49,331 nt of DNA from Ignavibacteriales bacterium (GTDB taxonomy: Bacteria; Bacteroidota; Ignavibacteria; UBA10030), in contig JAPLFP010000170.1 of NCBI GenBank assembly GCA_026390585.1, positions 1-49,331 of the forward strand. Reading direction: 5' to 3'. Positions 18,003 to 27,922 of this stretch are shown one piece after another. Within the stretch, counting starts at the first letter, position 1. Every line of letters begins with the position of its first letter. Below the pieces are notes generated by a model. That model was not told the origin of the DNA. It searched no databases and worked only from the letters and a program-made list of their open reading frames with translations. A program made the position numbers and the translations under genes.

Positions 18003-21000
18003 TCACTTCATCAGGATCAGCCGTTTCGTCTCACTGAACCTTCTGCCAGATCCCGGCGTCACATCGCGGGCGTCGATCCGATAATAGTACACCCCGCTTG
18101 CCAATGCGGACGCATTCCATGTTTCGGTGTATACTCCCGCTTTCAACTGCCCGTCAACCAATGTCTGGACCTTCCGTCCAAGCATATCAAAGATCACTAG
18201 CGTCACCTTTGATTCCACCGGAACTCCATACCGGATGATCGTGCTGGGGTTGAACGGGTTTGGGTAGTTCTGAGAGAGCGAGAACGCGGTCGGCAGCGTC
18301 GACTTCCCCTCCTGAACGGAAACAGGCTTTGGAGCACCTACATTCATTCCTCTTTGGACAGAGAGATACGGTCTGCCATTTTTGTAGGAAGTGACGCTCA
18401 TCGTCAACGACTCTGCCTTTACTACCTGGAATGGGACGAGCGTATCTTTGGCAAGTGCGTTCGCAGCAAGCGTGGCAATGTTGAGCCCCTTCAGAAGAAC
18501 TTGCGTTGAATCGTAAGGAGAGCGAAGGCTGATATTGACGGAGAGCACGCCGTCTGACCGTTGTGTCGATTTGTTCAGCCGGGGGGACAATGTCATGACG
18601 GGAGGCGGAGCTGTCAGGAGAGCAGGGATCTTCACTGTCCATATTCCGCGCCCATGGGTCGCTACAACGATTTCATCGTCAACCGCTCGCATCTGCCAAA
18701 TGGAGACTGCCGGTAGAACATCGTTTGCGTACGTCCAGGATACTCCGTTGTTCGTCGAAATGAATAATCCAATTTCTGTACCGGCCCAGATTTCATTCGG
18801 GTTATGAGGCATGACAAGCAGGCAATACGTCGCCACATCCGGAAAGCCGTTGGTGCTCACGGTCGTCGTCCCTGAAGCGAATCCTGAGATATCCTGCCAG
18901 CTTTGCCCAAGATCGGTTGTGCGGAGAATCTTAGGGTACCTAGAGATCGAGAACAGAGCGTAAGCCGTCCTGGGCTGGCTTGGATGGGTTGCGAGACCCG
19001 ACAGGCGGCCGAGACTGGCTATGTAGTTGTTCGTTGGGCTGAAGGATACGCCTCCATCTGTTGACACAAAGATATTGCGTGTTGTTCCGCCGTTTAACAT
19101 CATGTAACCCGCCCAAACGATCTGAGGATCCGCTTGGGAGATCGCAGCATTTGATCCTGAGCCAAATCCCCAATTTGCAGCAGCGACGCGGAACAACGTC
19201 CAGTTGTCCCCGAAGTTGTCTGATCTCCAGATCCCCAGGCTTCCGATGACAAACAACAGGTCCGGATCGATGTTGGATTTCGCGATCGGCGTGATGAATG
19301 GACCCAGTACGCTCCCGATGTCGGACAAGTCCGTGGTCGCCGACTGAAATGAGCCGCCGCCATTTATAGATTTTTCGATCTGATTGTAGTAGAGTGATCC
19401 GATCAGTTTTGATGGATCTTTGTAGTGCCAGATGCTCGCGAAACCGTCTCCGCCGATAGGATTGGACCATATCGAGGTTGCTGCCGGATTGATCGTGGAG
19501 AGCAATGAGCCGTTATCCTGCGTCCCACCGAAGTATTGACTGGTTCCAGGTCTTTTGTCAACGCCATAAAACTGACTTGTGTTGTAGCCGAGGTTCGGCG
19601 TGGACCATGTGACGCCGCCGTTTGTGGATGTGGCAATGCCACCGTCGCTTCCATGGACGATCCGAAAACTCTGAGTCGCCTGATCGACCGGTATGATGGC
19701 GATGTTATGATGGTCCGCATGGACATAGGTGGATGATTGGCTTTGAGTCCAGTTTGTCATCTGGGTCGTGGTCCTGACACGACCCGGAACGAGACCATTG
19801 TTGATCCGCAACGTGGAGGCTGGCGGGAGAGTTGGACTCCAAACCTGACCACTCACCAGTGACGGCCAAATGGCGTCTATGTTCTTGTAGCGCTCTCCAC
19901 CAACGGTTGCGATGTTCGCGTTCGGACCATTGGGATCATACGAAACAGCGTGTACGAAGATGTACTCTCTTTGATCATTGATTGCGTCGTACGTGACCAG
20001 CTTAAACACTCCGGAAGTATCCGAATCCCTGAAGGATGCCATCAACTGACGGTTGTTCACCACATCCCAAACCTGGAACGGCACACTGATATAGTCGAGA
20101 TACTGGTACTGGAAGTTCGCTCCGTTCTTGAACCGGTGTGCCTTCTGACTGACCCCGGGGCCGAATCGGATCTCAACCGAAACGTAATCCGAATCGACGA
20201 GATTCAAGGGAGCAGTCGTTGTGCCATAGAAATCTTTTCCAGAGCCGATGCCTCCCCCGCCAAACGGCAAGGTGCTGTTCACAAAAGTCAGGAAGCCCGA
20301 GGTATTGGTCTGCGCAACACTGAGAACTCCTGCAGCCTGTGTCACCGCCCCGGTTATCTGAATCTTGTACATATCCACGCCGCCGACGAAGCAAATATCA
20401 CGATCATAAGGATGAGCAGCTATGGTGTTGTCGTACCAACCTTGAGTCTTCAGCCAATTCGGCGGTGTTCCGCTTGACTGTGTAGCTCTCGCCCATACGC
20501 CGCCCCCGTCATCCGAAACATACAGATCGGAGACTGAGCTAGGGGCCTCCATCGCCAGAAAGAGGCGAGCCGTGTCAGCGCGTGAAACTGCCAGTTCACA
20601 CCTCGCACCTGTCCGGATGCCGCTGACGATACTCGTCCAGGTCAATCCCCTATCGGTGGATTTCAAAACGCCGTTGGAATTGCGCGTTGCGTAGAGCACG
20701 TTGAAGTTCAGAGGATTCTCAACAATTTGCTGTATTCTCCCTCCGCCGGAATGAACTCTGTTCCAACTACTACCACCACTCGTCGAGCGAAGGATTGCGG
20801 CGTTTGTCGCAGCAAGCACGATATTCTCGTTTGAAGGATCAACAATGACTCGATTGACGTACGAGAAGTCTGTATTGCCAGCTGTAGATGATAGTTGAAT
20901 CCACGTTTCTCCACGATCGGTGCTCTTCCAGATGCCGTCGCCCCGAACCGCGTCTCCGTTGAAGAATCCTTCTCCGGTTCCCGCATAGATGATAGCATGA

Positions 21001-21518
21001 TTCGATGCAGCCATCGCGATCGTGACTGTCGCCAAGTTGGGTATGGTCGGGGTTTTGTTCACCCACGTTGTTCCAGCATTCGTGGTCTTCCAAATGCCGC
21101 CACCTACTGAACCGGCAAACCAGGTATTCTTTATCGGATCGTCCGGGTCGACAATGAGACCACGCGTTCGTCCTCCGACATTCCCGGGCCCTCGTTCCAC
21201 CCAAGGGAGTCCGTTGTACTTGAAGAAGGAAGTCGCCTTGGCTTCTCTGGCCTTGTTCACTTCAATCATCTTGTAATTTATCGGATACGATGGACCCGTT
21301 TCTCCATCGCGCGTGCGGATCTCCCGGTGGTAGCGCTCGAATTCTTGTGGCGCGTCCATCGCGTCCACCTCTTTCTCAACCCCACACGTGTCTTCCAACG
21401 AAGTTGCCTGGCGCGCATCCTGAGCAACACCCTTGTCGCCGCTTGAACGCCAGACCATGACGATAAACAGCGCACTGACCAGCACCGACAAAGCGAGATA
21501 TGACAACGCACGGCTCAT
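18003..21518 (-). CDS. Large secreted sortilin/VPS10-type beta-propeller protein with type IX secretion C-terminal sorting domain
   Basis: 1171 aa; repeated SxDxGxTW-type motifs (STDRGETWIQL, TTDLGQSWQDI, STNNGVSWTYA) and C-terminal LSQNYPNPFNPSTIIRYGVP...YYYRIDA...KRLILMK. Confidence 0.85.
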   Translation of the reverse strand: MSRALSYLALSVLVSALFIVMVWRSSGDKGVAQDARQATSLEDTCGVEKEVDAMDAPQEFERYHREIRTRDGETGPSYPINYKMIEVNKAREAKATSFFKYNGLPWVERGPGNVGGRTRGLIVDPDDPIKNTWFAGSVGGGIWKTTNAGTTWVNKTPTIPNLATVTIAMAASNHAIIYAGTGEGFFNGDAVRGDGIWKSTDRGETWIQLSSTAGNTDFSYVNRVIVDPSNENIVLAATNAAILRSTSGGSSWNRVHSGGGRIQQIVENPLNFNVLYATRNSNGVLKSTDRGLTWTSIVSGIRTGARCELAVSRADTARLFLAMEAPSSVSDLYVSDDGGGVWARATQSSGTPPNWLKTQGWYDNTIAAHPYDRDICFVGGVDMYKIQITGAVTQAAGVLSVAQTNTSGFLTFVNSTLPFGGGGIGSGKDFYGTTTAPLNLVDSDYVSVEIRFGPGVSQKAHRFKNGANFQYQYLDYISVPFQVWDVVNNRQLMASFRDSDTSGVFKLVTYDAINDQREYIFVHAVSYDPNGPNANIATVGGERYKNIDAIWPSLVSGQVWSPTLPPASTLRINNGLVPGRVRTTTQMTNWTQSQSSTYVHADHHNIAIIPVDQATQSFRIVHGSDGGIATSTNGGVTWSTPNLGYNTSQFYGVDKRPGTSQYFGGTQDNGSLLSTINPAATSIWSNPIGGDGFASIWHYKDPSKLIGSLYYNQIEKSINGGGSFQSATTDLSDIGSVLGPFITPIAKSNIDPDLLFVIGSLGIWRSDNFGDNWTLFRVAAANWGFGSGSNAAISQADPQIVWAGYMMLNGGTTRNIFVSTDGGVSFSPTNNYIASLGRLSGLATHPSQPRTAYALFSISRYPKILRTTDLGQSWQDISGFASGTTTVSTNGFPDVATYCLLVMPHNPNEIWAGTEIGLFISTNNGVSWTYANDVLPAVSIWQMRAVDDEIVVATHGRGIWTVKIPALLTAPPPVMTLSPRLNKSTQRSDGVLSVNISLRSPYDSTQVLLKGLNIATLAANALAKDTLVPFQVVKAESLTMSVTSYKNGRPYLSVQRGMNVGAPKPVSVQEGKSTLPTAFSLSQNYPNPFNPSTIIRYGVPVESKVTLVIFDMLGRKVQTLVDGQLKAGVYTETWNASALASGVYYYRIDARDVTPGSGRRFSETKRLILMK

Positions 21519-21538
21519 CTACGCGTTACCTGTTTTGG

Positions 21539-21985
21539 CTATTGGATGGTTGCTGCATCGAGACTTCTTGTTTTTCTGCTTCGAAGATCGAAGAGATAAC
21601 CTGACTTCTGTCCGGCCGACGCTTCATCGCTCTTCTCATTCCCTGGCACTGTGTTTACAAAAACAGTGAAGTTGTCTCTCCAACCGACGGAGCCATTGGG
21701 AATCTCATCTTCAAATATGACGCTATCGATTGAAAGATCAAACACAAAAAAGGATACTTGTTGCTGCGGATCCTTCGCAGTTGGCTTTGACTTCTTCAGA
21801 CACACGACAGCGGTCTGTGCGTCGTTGAACAGGAACTCCACCGCCTGGCCATACTCCTGAGCAGCCAACGCCCGGTAGCGTGTGCCTCCGGAATCTGATC
21901 CCTTGAATTCGTTGCGGCTTGAACCGCAGGAAACAAGAAGCAGGAGCAGAAGGCTGGGGAAGATATGAAGCACGATCTTCATCAT
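21539..21985 (-). CDS. Small lipoprotein of unknown function
   Basis: Start MMKIVLHIFPSLLLLLLVSCGS (lipobox), overlaps the upstream stop. Confidence 0.55.
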   Translation of the reverse strand: MMKIVLHIFPSLLLLLLVSCGSSRNEFKGSDSGGTRYRALAAQEYGQAVEFLFNDAQTAVVCLKKSKPTAKDPQQQVSFFVFDLSIDSVIFEDEIPNGSVGWRDNFTVFVNTVPGNEKSDEASAGQKSGYLFDLRSRKTRSLDAATIQ

Positions 21986-24900
21986 TTCGCGAACACCATC
22001 TTCTTTGTCTCCATAAAATCTCGTGCTGAGCTTGCCTGCGGTGAGCTTGTCGAACCCGTCGAAGCATCGCCGGCTTGCCCGCCAGAAGCACGGCGGGCGA
22101 GGAGCCGGTAAAAGTACACACCGCTCGGGAGTTTCGATGCATCCCATGTAACCCTGTAGGTCCCCGCCTGCCGTTCCTCGTTCACGAGCGCCGCAACCTC
22201 TCTTCCGAGAACATCAAAGATCTTCAAAGAAACAAATCCGGCAGCGGCAATCCGAAATTCGAAATTGGTTGTCGGATTGAACGGGTTGGGATAGTTCTGT
22301 TCGAGTGAGAATTGTGTCGGGATGTTCGCCACGACGTCATCGACATCCGTCTTCTTCACGATGCCGACAACACCAAGCCGATCAATCACACCGCGCAGCT
22401 CTCCCGTGTTCTGAACATACGTTGTTGGGATGGAGAGCCATTTGCCATCCTGCAACATCGCAAGGGTGAGGCTGTTCTCGTCTGTCAGACCGGAGACGCT
22501 CACGGTGCTGGCCCGATTCAGCGTGATGCCAGCGGGGCCAAGAGAGAATGCCTTCAGCAGTTTGGACGATGCAGTAGAGCCAGGCTGCAAATCGTTGAGG
22601 CCATCACACAGGGTGACATATATTGGTTTTTTCACCGATCCCGCATCGAACGTGATGCTCACAGATCCGCTCGGCGACGCAACGGTGGCAGGGGCATCGG
22701 TTTTGAGAAGTCTTGCGTTGAGAGAGATTGTGGTATCTGCGTAGAACACACCATACTTCTTTGCGGCCCGTACTCTCAGGGAGACAGCCCCACTCCCGCT
22801 CAATTTCTGCGTCGTGTCGATGAATGCTTTTGTCGTCCCGGAAATTGCATTGAACCGAAGCGTCGAGGAACCGCTCGTTTGTGACAACGTGCCGCTCACA
22901 CTACCTAATCTTAACTCAGCCGAACTGGCTGCAACGACATCGATGTACTCGCTCAACAACGGATTCTGCAGATATCCGATCGTCAGCGGCGGTGCCGCAC
23001 TCGAGTCGCTGTACTCGAACACAGCCCTGATCATCAAATTGAAACCGTCCAACTGGCCGGGAATTGGCTGCATGGCACTTACTTCACGCATCGTTTGCCA
23101 TGTATTGGGAGGCGCTCTGTTGTAGTTCGGCCCACGATACACATAGGAGTAGTCTTCGGTCACGTAGTTGTCAACTGCCAAATACGTCCCTACCGAATCT
23201 CCAAGATCTTCCATGAACCCAACATAGATCGGCCCGGAGAGGTTTGTCAGAGTTTTCTCATACGCAGAGAGGTCGATGTCAACAAATGACCCAAACGGAC
23301 TGACAGTGCGGTCGACATTGACGAGAAACGGTGTGACGATATCTGAGCCCGGTCTGCCGTTACGGTCCCCCCAGACGTGGAAGACAAAATTCATCCTGTC
23401 CGTCGGAAGCGCGGTGCCGTTGGAGAACTCTTGGTTGAATGCGAGCATCATCCGGGCTTTTCGAAGGATATTCCATTTCATTGCCGGTTGAAATCGTACC
23501 GCCATTCCGAGGGTTGTCGCATTGTTGCCGAATCCCAAATATGGAGCGTTGCCCTGAGAAAACGTATGCGGCGTTCCGCCGTCATACTTTTCCTCCACGA
23601 GAAAATGGAGAAGCTCGCCGAAGGAAGTGTAGGAATATATTGTTGGCAAGACAGGCTGAGTGTTCATGATAACGAACACGATCGAGGAATATGTCGTCCC
23701 AAGATCCGGAGAGGTGAACTCAACACCGCTCGTTACATCCCGAACTCGCACAGCAGCGGGACCCGATTCGATCGCCCGAACAACCACTCCAGCGGGAGCT
23801 GCAAAGGTAATGCGAAAATTCCGCGCACCCGAAAATGATATGTATTGAACCCCCTGCTGCTTCAGAGTGTCTGATTGTTTGGTATTCGGATCGAGATACT
23901 CCCTCCTCAGACTCGGCCGCACCGTCATCTGACCTTTGTACCGATAGGCAGGATCCTGTCCACCGGACCCCATCCAGTTGGCGGTGAAGAAATTCAACAT
24001 CGACGCTGCAAACGTCGTTGAGATTCCCGATTGAGTCAGCGATGCTTCAAATCCCTGGATGCCGGAGTACAGGTTTTGTGTCAAGTTCTTGAGAAACAGC
24101 AGGCCATACTGTTCTCCGACATATCTCGTCCAGAGAGCTGCACGACTGTAGTCCTCCAGCGTCCCATCCCACCCCGTCAACGCGACATTTGTGTTAGAAA
24201 GGTACCCCGACGGACTGCGGAGAGTGAATCCGCAGAGATATTCAGCGTACTCCGACAAGCCTTCATTGAAAAACGTAATCTCGTACGGATCGTAGTTCCA
24301 ATGGATGAGGTGCTGGAACTCATGAGCCAATGTAGAGAGCGCGCCCGACGTTCGGCGAGTGCTGTTGTAGTAGATCCCGGGATAGGAATCGATGTAGAGC
24401 ATGTCTCTCCTGTTGCTGGTGGAAGTCGCTCCGCTGCTCGGATCGACATCGACAGCATAGAAGAAGCCCGCAACGTAGCTGTTTGACCCGGTGAATCCAT
24501 CCTGTATGTCACAGACCAGGAAATGGGTCTTTCCATCCCCCTTCCCCTTCTGAAAACTCGAGTTGACATTCGGGGGATTCCCACAGACCTGGCGATCGAT
24601 CGAGAGAATTCCCATGGTTGAGTCAAGTGAGGTACGACTCGTGGAGCGCTCGAGTGCATTTGCCATGGCATCAACTTCAGCCGACGTGACATGCCCGTTG
24701 TTCCACTCCGACAGGGCGACCCAGATGTAGCTGATCGACCCGATGAACTTGAGTTCGGCACGAATTGTGTCATAACTCCGGTTCTGAATATTGTAGACCC
24801 AGAAGAGATTCTGGTCTCCGACTCTTGGATCAACCGCCCCTTTCTGCAATCTCCATTGCTGCATCGCCTCGACAAGGCCCGGATGCTGGATCCGTGTGTT

Positions 24901-25059
24901 CAGCCAGGCTTCCTGGATTGTCTTCGGGTCGTTCACTTCGAACGATCCGCATATGGCGCGACTGCCGATTTCCATCGGCGCAATATCCTGTGCTCGCAGT
25001 GTACCTGAGCACACCGGCAAGAGCAAGACGGCCCACCGTATGATGTTCCTCGTAGTCAT
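21982..25059 (-). CDS. Secreted putative zinc metalloprotease with type IX secretion C-terminal sorting domain
   Basis: TLAHEFQHLIHWNYDPYEITFFNEGLSEYAEY (HExxH plus downstream E) and LEQNYPNPFNPTTNFEFRI...GVYFYRLLA...KKMVFAK. Confidence 0.8.
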   Translation of the reverse strand: MTTRNIIRWAVLLLPVCSGTLRAQDIAPMEIGSRAICGSFEVNDPKTIQEAWLNTRIQHPGLVEAMQQWRLQKGAVDPRVGDQNLFWVYNIQNRSYDTIRAELKFIGSISYIWVALSEWNNGHVTSAEVDAMANALERSTSRTSLDSTMGILSIDRQVCGNPPNVNSSFQKGKGDGKTHFLVCDIQDGFTGSNSYVAGFFYAVDVDPSSGATSTSNRRDMLYIDSYPGIYYNSTRRTSGALSTLAHEFQHLIHWNYDPYEITFFNEGLSEYAEYLCGFTLRSPSGYLSNTNVALTGWDGTLEDYSRAALWTRYVGEQYGLLFLKNLTQNLYSGIQGFEASLTQSGISTTFAASMLNFFTANWMGSGGQDPAYRYKGQMTVRPSLRREYLDPNTKQSDTLKQQGVQYISFSGARNFRITFAAPAGVVVRAIESGPAAVRVRDVTSGVEFTSPDLGTTYSSIVFVIMNTQPVLPTIYSYTSFGELLHFLVEEKYDGGTPHTFSQGNAPYLGFGNNATTLGMAVRFQPAMKWNILRKARMMLAFNQEFSNGTALPTDRMNFVFHVWGDRNGRPGSDIVTPFLVNVDRTVSPFGSFVDIDLSAYEKTLTNLSGPIYVGFMEDLGDSVGTYLAVDNYVTEDYSYVYRGPNYNRAPPNTWQTMREVSAMQPIPGQLDGFNLMIRAVFEYSDSSAAPPLTIGYLQNPLLSEYIDVVAASSAELRLGSVSGTLSQTSGSSTLRFNAISGTTKAFIDTTQKLSGSGAVSLRVRAAKKYGVFYADTTISLNARLLKTDAPATVASPSGSVSITFDAGSVKKPIYVTLCDGLNDLQPGSTASSKLLKAFSLGPAGITLNRASTVSVSGLTDENSLTLAMLQDGKWLSIPTTYVQNTGELRGVIDRLGVVGIVKKTDVDDVVANIPTQFSLEQNYPNPFNPTTNFEFRIAAAGFVSLKIFDVLGREVAALVNEERQAGTYRVTWDASKLPSGVYFYRLLARRASGGQAGDASTGSTSSPQASSARDFMETKKMVFAK

Positions 25060-25103
25060 CTCAAAAATGCTTGTTCTTTCCTGCAATGACTTCTGGCAAA
25101 AGT

Positions 25104-25238
25104 GTCATTGCGAGCGCTGTCTGCGAAGCAATCTGTACATGTATAGATTGTCCCGCTTCTGGATTCCGCCTGTAGGCAGGATTCATAGAGCGGAACTTCG
25201 TCGTCCCGAAGAGAAGAAGCGGGACTCCTCGCAATGAC
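25104..25238. repeat. 135-bp nested inverted-repeat (MITE-like) element
   Basis: Outer GTCATTGCGAG / CTCGCAATGAC (11 bp perfect), inner TCCCGCTTCT / AGAAGCGGGA (10 bp perfect). Confidence 0.75.
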
Positions 25239-25261
25239 CCTGAGGGTTTTTGAGATAGGTT

Positions 25262-25552
25262 CTATTCTTTGACAAGTTCGAACTGCTCAAGAATGATGTG
25301 TGTTGAATCCAAAGCTACGTTCGGCGGACGGAAATGAATTCGGCATTTCTGTCCCTGCATCTTCCACAGTTTGCGATACAATTCTGTCGTGTCTTTCTGA
25401 ATGACGCGAACCCTACGGTCATCCGTTTGAATCGAAAGGTCCGTGAACGGTTCGTTCCCGATGACGTACACCGTTCCGATGAGAACGGGAGTTGCTTCAT
25501 CCAGTTCCTTCTGGCTTCCGCATGCCCACAAGATCACCGCCAACAGCACCAC
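25262..25552 (-). CDS. Small lipoprotein of unknown function
   Basis: MVLLAVILWACGSQKELDE (lipobox LWAC). Confidence 0.5.
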   Translation of the reverse strand: MVLLAVILWACGSQKELDEATPVLIGTVYVIGNEPFTDLSIQTDDRRVRVIQKDTTELYRKLWKMQGQKCRIHFRPPNVALDSTHIILEQFELVKE

Positions 25553-25604
25553 AGGTGCGATGCTGATCTTGAAGTTGGGATCGGGCGGGCGTAAGGACCG
25601 GAAC

Positions 25605-27104
25605 TTATGTTCGAGTGAACATTCGAGCGAGCGCGTCTTTCGTCTCCTTGATGTCGGCGCTGTCGAACACTCTCAGAACGAACACGAGGACGATGAAGAG
25701 AGCTGTGAACGCCAGTTTCGTGGAAATACCGCTCAACGTTGCCGGGTCGGGGTGGATGACCAGGAACAGGCCGACGACAGCTCCTGTGGCAAGGCACAAT
25801 CGGAGAATCCGGCCCCACTCATACTCTACATGATAGAACTTCTGAGACGGGAAATAGATTCCGGCAGCCATGACGATGTAGCTGATGAGCGTTGCGATGG
25901 CGGCGCCCATAATTCCAAGCGGCGGAATGAGCAAGTAGTTTGCGATGATATTTGCAGCGGCTCCTGCCCCTGTCGCATATGGCAGGTATTTCGTCTTCTT
26001 CTCCAGGTAGACACCGACGACGAAATTCACATATGCACCTGTGAAAACGTACGCCAGGAGAATGATAGGAACGATCTTCAAGCCCCCCCAGTAGGCGGGG
26101 CCGATAAAATATCCGCCGAACAATCGAATCCGGACGATATCATCGATAAACATCGTCCCGGTAACAAAAACGAGCATCAGAAGCGAGACGAAGTACGTAA
26201 AGACTTTGGAGAACAGCCTCGGGGCATCACTGTCCTTCGCGTGCGTGAGAAAGAAGGGACGCCATGCGTAGTCGAACATGCCTACGACAAGCATCATCAA
26301 GACTCCGAGGCGATAGTTGGCTGTATAGATCCCAACCGTATCGTTGTTCGTCAACGCTTTGAGGATCGGCCGATCGATGACCTGAATTGCAATTCCCGCC
26401 AGGCTGGCAGGGATATAGGGGAGCCCGAAACGGAGCATTTCCTTGTAGAGCTTCCCCGGAATGCGAAACGTCAGCTGAGGGGAAACAATCCAGAAAAGGA
26501 CAAGTGCGGTAAAAGCAGACGCGATGAGATTCGCGATGAACACTACATCGACCCTCATCTGAAAGAAGACGAACATGATGACCGTCAGCACGACGGTGAT
26601 AACGATATTGAGAACACGCAGGCCGGCGAACAGTTTTGCCTTGTTCTCCATCCGCAGATACGCGAATGGAACGATAGCGAGCGTGTCGAAGAACAAAATC
26701 CATGCGGAATAGCGTATGAAGAGTATCAATCCTGCATGCCCCACCAGGTCCGCACGTTCCGGCCCGGCATCGAGGAGATCTCCGATCGAAGCTGCAGAGA
26801 AATAGATCAGCAGCGAAAACAGAAATGACGTGACAAGAAGGGAAAAGAACGGCGCGCTGACCGTCTGCTTTTTGTCGCCCGATTCCAGCGACGCGACAAA
26901 GCGCATATACGCTGAATCCATGCCGTACCCATAGATCACGAACGCAAAGGCTATGTAGGAGTACAAATAGCCGACGGTACCGAGTTCTGCCTTGAAAAGG
27001 AAGTTCGTATAGAAGGGGACAAGCAGGAAATTGAGGAACCGGCCGACAATGGAGCTCAGGCCGTAGATGGCTGATTCTTTTCCCAGCTTGAAGATGCGAT
27101 CGAG
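25605..27104 (-). CDS. Polysaccharide biosynthesis / oligosaccharide flippase (Wzx/MOP superfamily)
   Basis: Start MLDRIFKLGKESAIYGLSSIVGRFLNFLLVPFYTNFL; about 12-14 TM segments. Confidence 0.85.
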   Translation of the reverse strand, partial: LDRIFKLGKESAIYGLSSIVGRFLNFLLVPFYTNFLFKAELGTVGYLYSYIAFAFVIYGYGMDSAYMRFVASLESGDKKQTVSAPFFSLLVTSFLFSLLIYFSAASIGDLLDAGPERADLVGHAGLILFIRYSAWILFFDTLAIVPFAYLRMENKAKLFAGLRVLNIVITVVLTVIMFVFFQMRVDVVFIANLIASAFTALVLFWIVSPQLTFRIPGKLYKEMLRFGLPYIPASLAGIAIQVIDRPILKALTNNDTVGIYTANYRLGVLMMLVVGMFDYAWRPFFLTHAKDSDAPRLFSKVFTYFVSLLMLVFVTGTMFIDDIVRIRLFGGYFIGPAYWGGLKIVPIILLAYVFTGAYVNFVVGVYLEKKTKYLPYATGAGAAANIIANYLLIPPLGIMGAAIATLISYIVMAAGIYFPSQKFYHVEYEWGRILRLCLATGAVVGLFLVIHPDPATLSGISTKLAFTALFIVLVFVLRVFDSADIKETKDALARMFTRT

Positions 27105-27152
27105 CATAGATGAGGTATGCGCTAAGAAGAGACCAGAACTCTCAAAAAGCAC

Positions 27153-27288
27153 TCACGCAGGGACGAAACGAGTTTTCCTCTGTGTAACTCTGTGCTCCTT
27201 TGTGTACCTCTGTGTCACCGACCAAAGCGTTACACAGAGAGACAGGGAGAAAATCCAGAGAGACACCGAGAACAACGCCATTGCGTGA
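27153..27288. repeat. Palindromic element with TCACGCA...TGCGTGA ends and internal TCTGTGTAAC / GTTACACAGA
   Basis: Outer ends match those of the GxxExxY units; inner 10-bp perfect inverted repeat at 27179-27188 / 27229-27238. Confidence 0.6.
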
Positions 27289-27323
27289 CATTTTTTCTTT
27301 GAACTGTTGGTTTGAGATGGCTT

Positions 27324-27488
27324 CTAGCTCTTCCCGCCCTCGTTGACCAGCATGATGGGGATGTCGTCTTTCACCGGATACACCTGTCCGCACGACTTGC
27401 ATGTGAGCGTCTGCTGATCCGCTTTGTAGTCGAGGTCCCCCTTACATTTTGGACAGCACAGAATTGCGAGGAGTTCAGGTTTAAGCAT
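27324..27488 (-). CDS. Trm112-family small protein (54 aa), absent from the ORF track
   Basis: Manual translation [62 protein letters not shown] motifs and YPVxDDIPIML. Confidence 0.85.
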   Translation of the reverse strand: MLKPELLAILCCPKCKGDLDYKADQQTLTCKSCGQVYPVKDDIPIMLVNEGGKS

Positions 27489-27915
27489 TATTCCCCCGAG
27501 AGTTGTTCATCGCCTCTTGCAGCACTTGAACAAACATGGCTGGTGGCCGCGTGGGCCGACCTGTGGCTTCGTTGAGAAAACTGTGAACGGTGTAACCCTC
27601 GACGATGGGCTCCGTCTCGCCTTCGTCAAAGATCCGATACTGAAAACGAATGCGCGCCACAGGCGTCTCGGAAACCGACGCTTCGATGGTGAGCAGATCG
27701 TCGTAGCGTGCAGATTTCCTGTATTTCGCGAATGCCTCAACGACCGCGACGAGGATTCCTTGTTTCTCGATTTCCGAATACGGCAGGCCGAGGGATCTCA
27801 ACAACTCCGACCGGCCTACTTCAAAGTACTCAAAGTACTTTCCGTTGTTCACTACCTTCATCGCGTCGGTATCTGCATACCGGACACGGATGGTCGTTGA
27901 ATTCTTCAGTGCCAA
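27481..27915 (-). CDS. Hotdog-fold acyl-CoA thioesterase (YbgC/4-hydroxybenzoyl-CoA type)
   Basis: [37 protein letters not shown]; start set to TTG at 27915 (ORF open to 27963), uncertain. Confidence 0.8.
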   Translation of the reverse strand: MALKNSTTIRVRYADTDAMKVVNNGKYFEYFEVGRSELLRSLGLPYSEIEKQGILVAVVEAFAKYRKSARYDDLLTIEASVSETPVARIRFQYRIFDEGETEPIVEGYTVHSFLNEATGRPTRPPAMFVQVLQEAMNNSRGNNA

Positions 27916-27922
27916 CTCGTCC

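Noticed and set aside
19950-20477. 175-aa plus-strand ORF
   Set aside because: Antisense to the 1171-aa beta-propeller gene, whose coding frame is clearly supported.
25443-26828. 461-aa plus-strand ORF
   Set aside because: Antisense to a well-supported Wzx flippase gene; composition (many D/E/R/Q/N) is typical of an antisense frame and no family motif is recognisable.
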